From Austropuccinia psidii (lineage: Eukaryota > Basidiomycota > Pucciniomycetes > Pucciniales > Sphaerophragmiaceae): a stretch of 64,000 nt of DNA. Positions 33,056 to 43,685 of this stretch are shown in pieces. The notes beneath the pieces were generated by a model, which had not been told where the DNA came from, ran no database searches, and saw only the letters and a program-made list of their open reading frames with translations. Location of the stretch: positions 5,129,592 to 5,193,591 of the forward strand of contig JALGQZ010000007.1 in assembly GCA_023105745.1 (NCBI GenBank). The letters run 5' to 3'. How positions within the stretch are numbered: the stretch's first letter is position 1; each line of letters starts with the position of its first letter. Position numbers and translations under genes: made by a program.

Positions 33056-33817
33056 TGTAACAACCATCCATCAGGGGTAAGGGTATTCATTCATACACCC
33101 ACTCAAACACCCCAAATCAGCAAATCCAGTATCTGCATCAGCATTCAGTTTCAGCAATCTTCATTCTGAAACATGCATACAGCTTGGTACCTCAATACAG
33201 CCTGTCAATACCTGTACAGGCTGGATTCACCCAATACAGTTTCAATACACCAGTATGAAACTGTATGATCACTCCAATACACCACACCTCTTGTACAGGT
33301 TCTGTACAGCCGTACAGGACCTGTATTGGCCAGACTCAATTCAATCATCAAATATTCTCATTAAAATTCTTCCTCTGGATCAGGGCTGGTGATTCTCACA
33401 TATACCAGCCCCACTTTCTCCCCCCTGGGGACTTTTCCCCAGCTAATTAATTTAGTTTATTTATTATTTTATAATTATTCTTATCCTTATATTTGGGTAT
33501 TATAATTATTTAATTCTAAGTTAGTCTTTGCATTTTCACTCTTTGCCTGTACAGTATGAGTTGGGTGGCCATATCCTTATTAACCCTTCTCTTTCCATTC
33601 TGACAGGTTGAAACAGTGGACTTGGACTTGTTTGTGGCTGGCTCTTCTTTTTCTTACTCTTATTGCTTTTTTGCTGCTTTCTTATATTTATTCTTTTAGT
33701 AATTCATTCTTAACACTCTTAAGCGTATCCATTCTTATCATATCTTTGAGCCCTCCATAAGTGAGTCCCAGTTTACTGAGTGCCAGGCCCTCTTCACTTC
33801 GAAGAGCCCCTGTGACA
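33056..33817 (+). repeat. 762-bp solo LTR splitting the reverse transcriptase
   Basis: The insert begins TGTAACAACC and ends CCCCTGTGACA. It is flanked by TTGGA (33051-33055) and TTGGC (33818-33822), a 5-bp target duplication with one change. The host frame resumes exactly: removing 762+5 bases joins the two pol parts in the same frame. A second copy of its right end is at 1-148. The insert contains repeated TGTACAG/CTGTATTG words around 33190-33330 and no coding sequence. Confidence 0.92.
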
Positions 33818-36489
33818 TTGGCATCAAGAATGCACCAGCCCACTTCCAAAGGATGATGGACACCATATTTCAAGAAGAAATAATGGAAGGCTGGATGATA
33901 GTATATATTGATGATATCATTATATACTCAGAGACATGGGAAGATCATGTACAATACATAGAAAGAGTGCTAAGTAAATGTACACCCATCAATCTAAAAA
34001 TTTCACTTAAAAAGTGTAATTTTGGCCAACAAGAGCTACTAGCTCTAGGACACAAAGTGTCAGGCCTTAGTCTGGCAATTGACCAGAACAAAGTAGCAGC
34101 AGTACTGCAAAAGCCAGTACCAAAGAGCATTAAACAAATGCAATCTTTCCTTGGGTTTGCTAGCTACTATAGAAACCACATCAAAAACTTTGCCCACATA
34201 ACTAGTAGCTTATACAAGTTATGCTCAAAAGATGTAGTTTTTGAAATAACCAAGGAAAGGAGGGATGCATATGAGAGGATCAAAAATGAACTCATAAATG
34301 CACCTGTGCTCATCTTGCCTGACTTTGAACTACCATTCAAGTTATACATAGATGCAGCATGTAGTCAAGGCCTAGGAGCAGCCCTTCACCAAAGACAAAT
34401 TGTGGATGGTGAACCAAGAGAAGGTGTAATATGTTACATCTCCAGGCAGCTGAAAGATTCAAAAGCCAGGTATGGGGCCACCCAGACAGAATGTCTATGT
34501 CTAGTCTGGGCTCTAGAAAAACTCCATTATTATTTGGAGGGTGCAGTCTTTGAAGTCTACACAGACTGCACAGCCTTGAAATCTTTACTAAACATGAAGA
34601 CTACTAATAGACATATGCTGAGATGGCAAATAGCTATCCAGGAGTATAGAGGGAACATGACCATCATATACAAGGAAGGTAAAAGCCATACCAATGCAGA
34701 TGGCCTTAGCAGATGGCCACTGGACAATGTCAAAAGCAATCCAGCTTATGACCCTGAAGTTGCAGCAAAAATTCCTATCCATTTTATGGAAATAGATAGG
34801 AAGAAAAACTTCAGATTCTCTGAATGGGCACCAGGGAGTGGTACCCTTGACAGTGGAAACACTGATTCAGAAGGGACAGAAACTCCCATACTGGGAATAA
34901 GTTCCTCAGAACTGCACAATGAATTTTTCAATGCAGTACTGAAATCTTATGCTAAACACAAACAGTGTAGCATACTACTCCAACTCCTTCAACAAAAATA
35001 CAGGAGCCCAGAGCTGGAAACCCAGCTGGAGGAACCCTGGTTGAGGGCCTATAAGGACAATAAATTCTACCTTATAGATGGCCTGATTTATCACAGAGAA
35101 AAGCACACCAGTGCACTCACAGTGATAGACAGAGACCACATCTCTTTAATCCTGCAGGAATGCCATGACTGCCCCTATATGGGACACATGCATGAGGATA
35201 GGACTAAAGAGAGGGTAGAAAGAACAGCTTGGTGGCCCAAGTGGGAGCAAGAGTTGATTGAATACATCAACACTTGTGAAAGATGCCAAAAGGCAAATAG
35301 AAAACATGGGAAGAAATATGGGTTACTTCAACATATAGAAGAACCCAAGCACCCATGGGAAACCATCAACATGGACTGGGTTACAGGACTTGTCCCAGGA
35401 GGCAAAGAAAACTACAATGCCTGTTTAATCATAGTTGATAGGTTCAGCAAGAGCATGAGGTGTCTACCATGCCATAAAGAAGACACAGCCATGGACACTG
35501 CTCTGTTATTTTGGAATAACATCATATCCACCTGTGGAGTCCCAAAGATCATAATTAGTGACAGGGACCCAAAATTCACATCTGAATTTTGGACCAACTT
35601 ATATGACATGCTTGGCACCAAGCTTGCCTTTTCCACAGCTTACCATCCCCAAACAGATGGCCTAGCTGAGAGGATGATCCAAACAATGGAGGACATCCTC
35701 AGAAGGTTCTGTGCCTATGGCATGGAATTAAAGGACCATGAGGGATACACCCATGATTGGGTTACCCTCTTATCAGCAGTCCAGCTGGCTTATAACACAA
35801 GCCAGCACTCTACCACAGGAAAAACACCTTCACTGGTAGAGAAAGGGTGGAATCCCCTTTTACCTGTGGATCACTTGAAGAAAAATCTTCTGACCATCCA
35901 CCCCACAGCCAAAGACTTCCATGATATGTGGAAGAAAGCCTGTGATACTGCAGCCAAATGCATAGCTGAGGCCAAGGAGTATAACAAGCAGAGGTGGGAC
36001 AAATCACATATGGAACCTGACTTCAAGGAAGGGGACCAGGTGTTAGTGTCTACACTGAACTTTAATAATCTCAAAGGACCTAAGAAAATGAGAGACTCAT
36101 TTGTAGGGCCCTTCACTATCATTAAGTTGATAGGGAAGAATGCAGTAGAAGTCAAGCTCACTGAGGAGTTTTCTAGGAAACACCCAGTCTTTCCAGTGAG
36201 CCTGGTCAAACCATACTTCCAGACAGAGGAGGATAAATTCCCCTCCAGGAAGAAAAATATTACTCCACCAGAAATAGTGGAAGTAGAAGACTCTCCTGGA
36301 CCTGTGAGTAAAATCATCAGGGCCAGAAAAATCAGACTTAATGGAAAGGATCAAAGACAATACCTAGTCAGATTCAAAAACCAGACAGCTGATAAAGACA
36401 AATGGTTGGCAGAGGATGCCATACCAGATGGGAACCTTCATTTAAGGAGATTCAGAGCCTCTAGGAGGACTGAACAATCTCATCAATGA
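33818..36489 (+). CDS. Ty3 family A RT-RNase H-integrase-chromodomain, second part
   Basis: It continues the reverse transcriptase after the LTR ([13 protein letters not shown]) with the active site [13 protein letters not shown] near 33904. The thumb is at [10 protein letters not shown]. RNase H shows [25 protein letters not shown] and [10 protein letters not shown]. The integrase zinc site is [12 protein letters not shown] with CERCQKANR. The core is [20 protein letters not shown] and [14 protein letters not shown]. At the C-terminus a chromodomain-like block ([17 protein letters not shown]...LRRFRASRR) probably directs integration to marked chromatin. The frame is open to the TGA at 36489. 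All catalytic acidic residues are present, so only the LTR insertion visibly disables it. Confidence 0.93.
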
Positions 36490-36512
36490 TGAGCCTTTTT
36501 AGAGGGAGGGTA

Positions 36513-37924
36513 TGTCAGCCTGTGACTCAAAACCAGAGCACAAGCATGACAGCCAAAATACCATAAACCAATGGTATAGCCAAAATACCACCAAAACATG
36601 GAGCTGAACCAAATTAGCTCAAAATGTATCAAAAGAAAGAGGAAACTCACCTATTTCTGAAAATATAAGTCCCATCACCATAGGAAAAGAAATAACAAAG
36701 TTATTCCTGCTCAAAGTTATTGCTGAGCATAAACCTTAAATTTCACCTCTCATCTAAAATCTAGAAGGAGAGGCTTAACCCCATCAAATGGGTATTCAAA
36801 ATGAAGCTCTAAGCCAGGGCTATCCAATGGTACTAGCCAAACTGAGCTAGCACCAGTATTACTTGAGTTATGGTCAAATTCAGACCAAATAAGGGTGAAC
36901 AAAACATTCACCTCTCATCTAACTTTTACAGTTTTAGTGTGAGATACTTAAATGGGGTCCTTTTGGAAAGAGCACAATTAGGGCTATCTTATGGTGTCAT
37001 CCATTTCCTCATATCGCAACTAGAACAGAAGTTATTGGCCAAACAAGCTTAATACAGCTTTTGCCCAAACCACACCAATGTATAAAAATACTTGTACATG
37101 GGATACCTTTGCATGTCAAGTTGGGTACCATTGTGTAAAGCCCATACAGGGCTATTCAATGAACCAATTTTGAGCTTTATGTCTCAAAAACTGACAGAGT
37201 TATGACCATTTTAAGGTAAAAATCCCACCTGCTGTCATATACAGCCTTACCATGGGATAATACCCTATAGTCATGAATATGAGGTGTCAAATAGACGAAG
37301 AAGCATGTTTTTACTTCAATACCTCATATGTCAGTCAGTACTGGGGTCCCATACAGTTTCTGTACAGCATTCTACGCGTCATACACGTCAGAATCAGGCT
37401 GTGAGGTCCCCAGATGAAAATCTTCACCCTGTATTGGTGAAAACCGCCCAGATGTGGTTTCAAAGACACATCTGAGCCCAATACAGGGTGTGAAGGCTGT
37501 TTGCAAACCACAAGCCTGTCATGAGGAGTGAAAAATCTTCACTTCCTCTACGTGAAAAGGTCTAACAGCCTTTTCACCTCAATTTCAGGATAAAAGGAGG
37601 GCTTTTCACTGCCAAAAACCTTTCCTCATCCTGCTCTTGAATAACCTACGTAGTAAACTGTCAAAAACAGTTTTACTCTTGGTTAAATAATCAGGTATAA
37701 TTATAATCTTTAATTATTGTAGACTTTATTATTGTAATCCAACAGATAAAGCCTGCACCCAGGGTTCTCAATAGCGCTCACCACCACTATTTCTCAATAG
37801 TACAACCCTTTTATCTTATTATAAACCTTTATAAATCTCTTTTAAATCATTTTCTGCCGTTTCACATACACAGTTAAAGTTGTAATTAGCCTAGTTATAC
37901 CTTTATCATAGTATCATCCTGACA
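36513..37924 (+). repeat. Family A 3' LTR
   Basis: This 1412-bp LTR runs from TGTCAGCC to CATCCTGACA and follows the tract AGAGGGAGGGTA. It matches 27541-28925, with a segment near 37478-37522 that the 5' LTR lacks, and it lacks about 17 bp of the 5' copy near 37113. The right end abuts a broken minus-strand gene. Confidence 0.9.
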
Positions 37925-39783
37925 CACAACCATACATCAGTACCACATTCTTCAATAAAAATATTGTTGAAATGACAATTTTGATGGTTTTCCATTTCAA
38001 AGTCATCAGCCATCTCTTCATGTTCACATTTAATGACAATTTCCACCTCTCTATCACAATTGTTTTTATTTTGGTCACTATCTTCTTCTTCTTCTTCTTT
38101 GCCACTACTTGATTGTATGTCTAGGTTTTGCTCCTCATCAATTTCTTCAGTTTCATCATCATCATTGCTTTGGGCAAGCTCATGTGACAAATAATAAACA
38201 CTGGTCAGTGATTCCCAATATTTGTCATTGAAGGCTCTTTTGCTAAGTCTTTCATTGGGATGTATTGCCTTACTTTCTTTCTTCTGTTCATCTGGCACAA
38301 AAGCATTTTTTTTGAGTCAGCTACTAAATATCTACGGCTATCAGGTAGATTTTTGAACCACTTTGGATCAAAAAAGTCAATTGGGAGATTCTTTGGTGTT
38401 GTTTCCAGTTTTGTAATGATTTGTTCCTTTGGTTGACATCCCCTACGCTTTTGGGATTTTTTTTGTGTCATTTTGGTATGTTGCCTAATCCTTAAATCCA
38501 AATTCCAAATGAAATTATTTGCACTCTCTGATTGATAGGGAAGTTTTTTGATAGAATACACTTCAAAATCAGGATTATATTCATCATTGCTATGAGAATT
38601 CACATCTTCTAAAACCCTCCAGTAGCGCTTTGCATAATTTTTGGCAAGAACAAACTTGTATCATCTGGTACGTAGCTACAAAAAGTCAAAGTTTCTAATT
38701 ATTAAGGTGCAATTAGCAGAATTTATCCATAAAATGTACTTACTTGTGTCCTGCACTTCTGTATCAACTTCTTTGCATCTTCCTGTGAGTTCCTTCCAGC
38801 TTCTTTAGCCTCTTTATTGCACTTTTCAGTCATCACATAGTGAACAAAATGATTGTAAGCCCTCCGGAACAACCCAAGATTGTTTGCATATGATAGATGA
38901 GATCGCAAATATTGGTAAACCCCACTAGCTGCAATCTGACAGAAGGTCATCAAGGCTGAAATTCTACAGGATTCATTGAATAATGAAGTGGTGCATCTTC
39001 TAAATCTGGAGCCCAAGCATGTATCCCAAGTTTTTCCAACGTTGCCTTGATGTAATCAATAGAAAATTTCTGAAGGTTAACAATGTGATTTCCAATTTTG
39101 CTGCGGCCTGCACAAGCATCACGTAATGTCTGAACTTCATCATGCTTTATAAGGGTGGTGCTCTGCTTGTTTGATGAAAAATTTTCTATTTGGTCGGTTG
39201 TTGAAAATCTTTGATAGAACTAAGTAAGAAGTGAGTGGTCTGCTGCAGGTGGACTGGATCCCTTCTTGACCATTCCCCATAGTAGTTTAATGTGATCAAA
39301 CAGGGCTTCCTACAAATAAAATCAGATAAGTATTGTAAGAATCAACATTAATCAACAGAGGCATACATACTTTAGTATACCTAAAGTCTTCTGGAGCCTC
39401 ACACATTAACATTTGGTGAGGACTAGGCTTTGGTGATGGGGTAGTTGGGGTTTTATCATGCTGACTTTGTCTTGATGTTTTGTTTCATTTGTATGATTTT
39501 GAACTGGTGTTAAATTTGAATTTTTGGAGCTCTTTGCAATTGATGGTTGGTGAGAAGTACTGGTAGTTGGTGTTTTTACAAAATCTTGAGCTTTTTTTTG
39601 AGTTGTGGGTTTATCTTGAGGTGCCGATTTCATTTCTAGAGCTTCAACTTTCTGCATTAGTGATGCAATTATCTCATCCCTTGCAAAAAGTAAATTTTTA
39701 AAGTCCTGAACCTCATTATGGTGAGAGTTTTCATCTATGGGAGTGGGCTGATGGTCAAAAGAGGAATATGCAAAATGGTACAT
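37925..39783 (-). pseudogene. Rust-specific expanded protein family, broken, two introns
   Basis: The gene reads leftwards from about 39783 (a coiled-coil-like FKNLLFARDEIIASLMQKVEA segment). A GT-AG intron at 39370-39310 (61 bp) precedes ALFDHIKLLWGMVKKGSSPP. Next comes SALMTFCQIAASGVYQYLRSHLSYANN. A second intron at 38743-38676 (68 bp, GTAAGT...TTGTAG) leads to VNSHSNDEYNPDFEVYSIKKLPYQSESAN and PKNLPIDFFDPKWFKNLP. The end (38220-37930) is an acidic Glu/Asp-rich tail. Frameshifts (near 39430 and 38960) and stops show decay. The 3' end is cut by the LTR at 37924. I recognise the family from rust genomes but not its function; the locus at 55619-58133 may be a distant relative. Confidence 0.65.
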
Positions 39784-40235
39784 GAGAAAAGTAAGAAATT
39801 AATAATAATTTTTTAAAACAAATCAAGTCACACAAAAAGAGAGGGGAAGAAAGAAAAGCAGGTGATTATGCATGACTAGTAAATCAAGTCTTTTTTAAGC
39901 GGTCCAATTTTCAAAAAAGAACCTCAATGACTGAGGTAATTGCTGAGGTAATTATTGAGTTGATTAGGTGAGATGATTTTGATGAGGGCTGAGCTGAGGG
40001 TTATGATGACATCCACTGAGCGCGAAGAGAAAACAAACAAAGGAAGTACTATTGTTGATAATGTGAGGCAGAGTGGTGCTGCAGTTGACTATAAAGTGTA
40101 CCACGCAATGGGAGTTGCATTCACAAATGCTGAGTCAGCGCACCGCCGCAGTCTGGAGGGACAGCTGTTTTCCAGTTGTGCTGCGCTCCCTGGGCTGTTG
40201 TGCCAATCATGAATTTACATGTGCTTCTTGCCAGC
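39784..40235. other. Flank rich in CTGAG words, no gene
   Basis: The stretch from 39925 to 40235 is denser in G and contains repeated TGAGGT, CTGAGC and CTGAGT words (for example GGCTGAGCTGAGGG near 39985, CACTGAGCGCG near 40015, GCTGAGTCAGCG near 40126). The ORF at 39973-40212 has no recognisable domain. Similar words cluster on the far side of the family B element at 51160-51870. Confidence 0.45.
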
Positions 40236-42261
40236 TGTGAGCCTTTGAGATATGACCACATACCCAATAAGGTCACAAAAAGACTCAGAATAATTATACC
40301 TTTAATATAATTATATTAAAATTACTTAGAATAATTATACATTAAAAATAATTACTTAAATATACAAAAAATACCATAAATTGGTACAAAAATTGGTTTA
40401 ACTTAAAGACCAATGAATCAACATGTGAAATAAAGTATACCATTGGATTCCCCATGGAAAAATACACATATACCATTTTTATGGCATATCTGTAAAGTCA
40501 ATATTTAATGAATTATAAGGTATAATACCTTATAAAAACCATAAAACTTTATTTATCTCAAGAATTAATGAAACAACATGTGAAGTAAATTGTACCAGTG
40601 GATTCCCCACGAAACTCCACACATAAAACAATTAATGAGCTAATTTCCAAAGTTAATACTTAAGGAATTAACCTGAATATATGCACTTTTTTGGTCAATG
40701 CATATATTCAAGGATCATAGCTAATATCTCTTAAACTATACATGATAGAGTGATGAACCAAAAATAAAGTTACCACGTAATTACTGTAAGAACACAGATA
40801 TGAACTCTATTTCACAAGTTATAAACAAGGTTAAAACCTATGATGAAATATTGATAAAAATCAACAGAGCTGTTGACCACTTTGTTGTGAAAGTGGTCTA
40901 AACTTAAAAAAAAGGATACAGTTGGATTCTACTAGTTCATTTGTGAAGAATGATGTAATTTGTATTATTAAATTCAGGGTATAACCCCCTGAAATCAAGG
41001 TTTGAAGTTTAAAATATTGAATTTTGACAGAAAAGATGAGTTACAAGAAAAATCATCATAATTAGAGTTTTGATGATGTAATGAAAAGCTCTTGGCAGCA
41101 TAATAAGGTTATGCCAGGCTATCAAAATTCACTATCTGAATTGCTGTAGTGTGTAAATTTTAATAGTTATTGAGGATCAAAGTTTGAGCTTAATTTGAGC
41201 AGTTATGATCACTCACAGGAACCTTAATTTAAGTTTAACAGTCATAAGAGTGATAAAATTGGTGAATACTATTAGTTTATGATTAAAACTAATAAAATCC
41301 ACGAAATTTGGGGTTCTGCCAAGCCTCTGATGTCATCAACTTTAGAGTTATAGTGATAACTCTAAATAATGGTGTAATAATGATGTAATATGGTTTGATA
41401 ATGATGTAATCATCTCCAAAACTTAAAATATTGATCAATTCCAGTGGATATGATCAGTACACGTCTACTAGAAGCCTGTTGGACTCTAGGAGGGAGGTAT
41501 TTACTATAAATAGAGCTCTTTTTACTCTATTTTCCCCTCAGACGCATCAAAAACACTAAATCAATTAAATAAAAGGTAATTTCTTTATTCTTTATATATA
41601 AAAACTCTTATATTATTAAAGACCAAAGATCATCTTATTATTAATCACTGCTTTTAAGTGATTAAATCAATTCTTTAATTGTTTTTGTCATAAATCTCTC
41701 TAAAAACTCATTTCCACGTAAAATCAAGAAATTTAGTAAATTTTATTTATTTTTTATTGTAAATACAATCTGAAAAAGTTGTATTCTATTCTTTTGGCGT
41801 AAAATATCTCAAAATTATTATTTTAAGTGTTAAAAGTAGGTTATTTCATCTTATTATAATAATTTCTCTCTTATTATTACTCTTAATAATTCTTAATTAA
41901 TATAAATAGTATTTATATTAATTTATAACTTTAATATTGGTAACATTATTGTTATTAATTGTTTTTTATTTATAAAAAACAATTTTTTACGCCTTTTTTA
42001 TTTGTTGGTAACAATAATAAAGAGCTTTTTAAATATATTAATTATTTTTTATTAATATATTTATTTATTATATTATATTTTCATAATATAAATTATATTA
42101 TTATATTTATTTCATAATATAATTATTTTACACCATAATAATAATAATTATTTATTATTATTATATTTTTAATCTTATTTATTCAATTCATAAGGACATT
42201 CAGAGTACAATAAGTAATAAATTGGTCATTTTTACTTATTGTTTCATAGTCAAACCTTACA
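40236..42261 (+). repeat. Family B 5' LTR
   Basis: This 2026-bp LTR runs from TGTGAGCCTTTGAG to CAAACCTTACA. It carries conserved blocks also present in the LTRs at 16717, 48908 and 61793, including GTGCACTTTTTTGGTCAA-like and CCCCTGAAATCAAGGTTT-like segments. The last 500 bp is extremely AT-rich. Confidence 0.92.
41505..41513 (+). promoter_or_regulatory. Probable TATA box of the family B 5' LTR
   Basis: TATAAATAG lies in a conserved context (GGGAGGTATTTAC before, AGCTCTTTTTACTCTATTTTCC after). The same motif sits at 50137 and 63062 in the other two LTRs. A pyrimidine-rich initiator-like stretch follows within 30-40 bases, so transcription probably starts near 41540. Confidence 0.6.
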
Positions 42262-42279
42262 TTTGGGGGCCTGGCCGTG
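42262..42279 (+). other. Putative primer-binding site
   Basis: TTTGGGGGCCTGGCCGTG directly follows the LTR CA. It is identical to the site at 63819 and shares its 16-base core with family A at 28929. The following 490 bases to 42768 are AT-rich leader with no ORF of note. Confidence 0.65.
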
Positions 42280-42768
42280 ATATTTACTTAAAAGACCTTT
42301 AAAAAGATTCTCATTGGGTTTATCCAATAATAAATTATATTTATAATCATAAAATTATATAATAATTTTATACTTTATTGATTTTAAAAGTTATTGAGGC
42401 ATTTGGAAAGCAATTGTACTGTCTTACACGTGGTTTTTCACATCCTTAGAATTGCAAGAACTTTCTTTGAGTGACTCTAGTGATTAAAAGAGATATTTTA
42501 TAAATTAAAAATACTTTTATTATAATTTAATTTTATAAGAATCATATTCATTTTTTATTTTATTCTTTAAAAATAAAAATATAAAAAATATTAAAGAAAT
42601 ATATTAAAAAACAATAAAAAAAAAGTTATTTTTATTTCATTTCATTCATTTCTTTATTTATTTCAATTTTTCAAAGATATAAAAGCAATTTCTACGTGGA
42701 AAATTGCCATATCTTGCCAAAAAATAACACTTCTTATAAAAAGACTTATATTTATTTGTCTTTTTTAG

Positions 42769-43685
42769 TGTTTGAAGATAACCCAACAGAAGACAACCAA
42801 GCTACTGTTGAGAGATTGGTGGAAGAAACTTGTCAAAGTTCTCCAACACCAGTTATCACTAAAAGAAAGAAAGCTAAGAAATTAGACTTTCCAGGACACA
42901 CCATTCAAGAATCTGAAGGTGAGCACCTCTTTTATAATTGAAATAAAGAATTTTTTCTAAAAATACTTCTATTTGTCTTATTTATTAAATTATGACTACC
43001 AGAAGAGGTTCCCAATACTCCATCCAATCAGATGGAGCTGGACTCAGAAGTAGAACTGATCCCTCAAAAGGGAAAAGAAAGGGCAATATCCCCTGTGGAA
43101 CAGAATCCACACAAGGAAGTGCCTTATCCCAAAGGCAAGTCCCAGAAATGCCCATGATATCTGAGCCTGAGTTGGAACTTAGTATTAGTAACTCAAACAG
43201 GTACAAATCACATTCAGAGGGCTCAAATAGACATCTACATGAGCCAGTACAAGCAGTATTACACAGTGTACAAGGACAAAGATTGGGAAATGTTGCCTCA
43301 AATACACCAAGGAGTGATGAACTCCTGGCACATCCTGAAAAAGTTCCTCAAAGAGGAGGAGATAGTGAAATACTCCAATGGATGGAATCCACTGTCATCC
43401 AAACCTCAAATCAAAAAAATCAAGGATTACCATGCCAAAAAGAGGGAGGCAACCAAGGAAGAAGCCCCAGTAGCTTCTACCAGCAAGCCCCAAGTCAACC
43501 CACTTCCCCAAGAAGGGAAGAAGAACAAGAAAAGGAATTGGAGGAAACCATATTCCCCAAGCTACAAGATCCCAAGAATCCAAAAGGATGCCATGGATAA
43601 TGTTTTCAACATGGCCAGAACCTTGATGGAATTCAAGGACAAGGAAGAGCAAAGAATGAGACAACCTCATTTCCCAAAGAAATAA
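42769..43685 (+). pseudogene. Accessory protein of family B in a frame overlapping gag
   Basis: Exon A (42769-42918, after TTTTTTAG) encodes FEDNPTEDNQATVERLVEET and ends at TCTGAAG/GTGAGC. A phase-1 intron (42919-43002, 84 bp) joins it to the frame +1 to gag, reading EVPNTPSNQMELDSEVELIP, then a TGA near 43155. The frame is open again to 43685, with DWEMLPQIHQGVMNSWHILKK, YSNGWNPLSSKPQIKK and a Lys/Arg-rich tail ending HFPKK. The shared QIHQ and GWNP motifs, splice phase and position match the accessory frame of family A. One stop makes this copy defective. Function is unknown. Confidence 0.6.

Larger units (their letters stand above)
27541..37924 (+). mobile_element. Near-complete Ty3 chromovirus, family A
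   Basis: Order: LTR 27541-28925, primer-site region 28926, leader with predicted introns, gag, protease, reverse transcriptase, RNase H, integrase, chromodomain (to 36489), purine tract AGAGGGAGGG, LTR 36513-37924. A 762-bp solo LTR interrupts the reverse transcriptase; apart from it the gag-pol frame is uninterrupted. The flanks CATGA (left) and CACAA (right) do not form a clear target duplication, so recombination or decay at an edge is likely. Confidence 0.9.

Noticed and set aside
35871..36317. Minus-strand ORF of 148 residues
   Set aside because: It is antisense to the integrase/chromodomain region and has no own motif.
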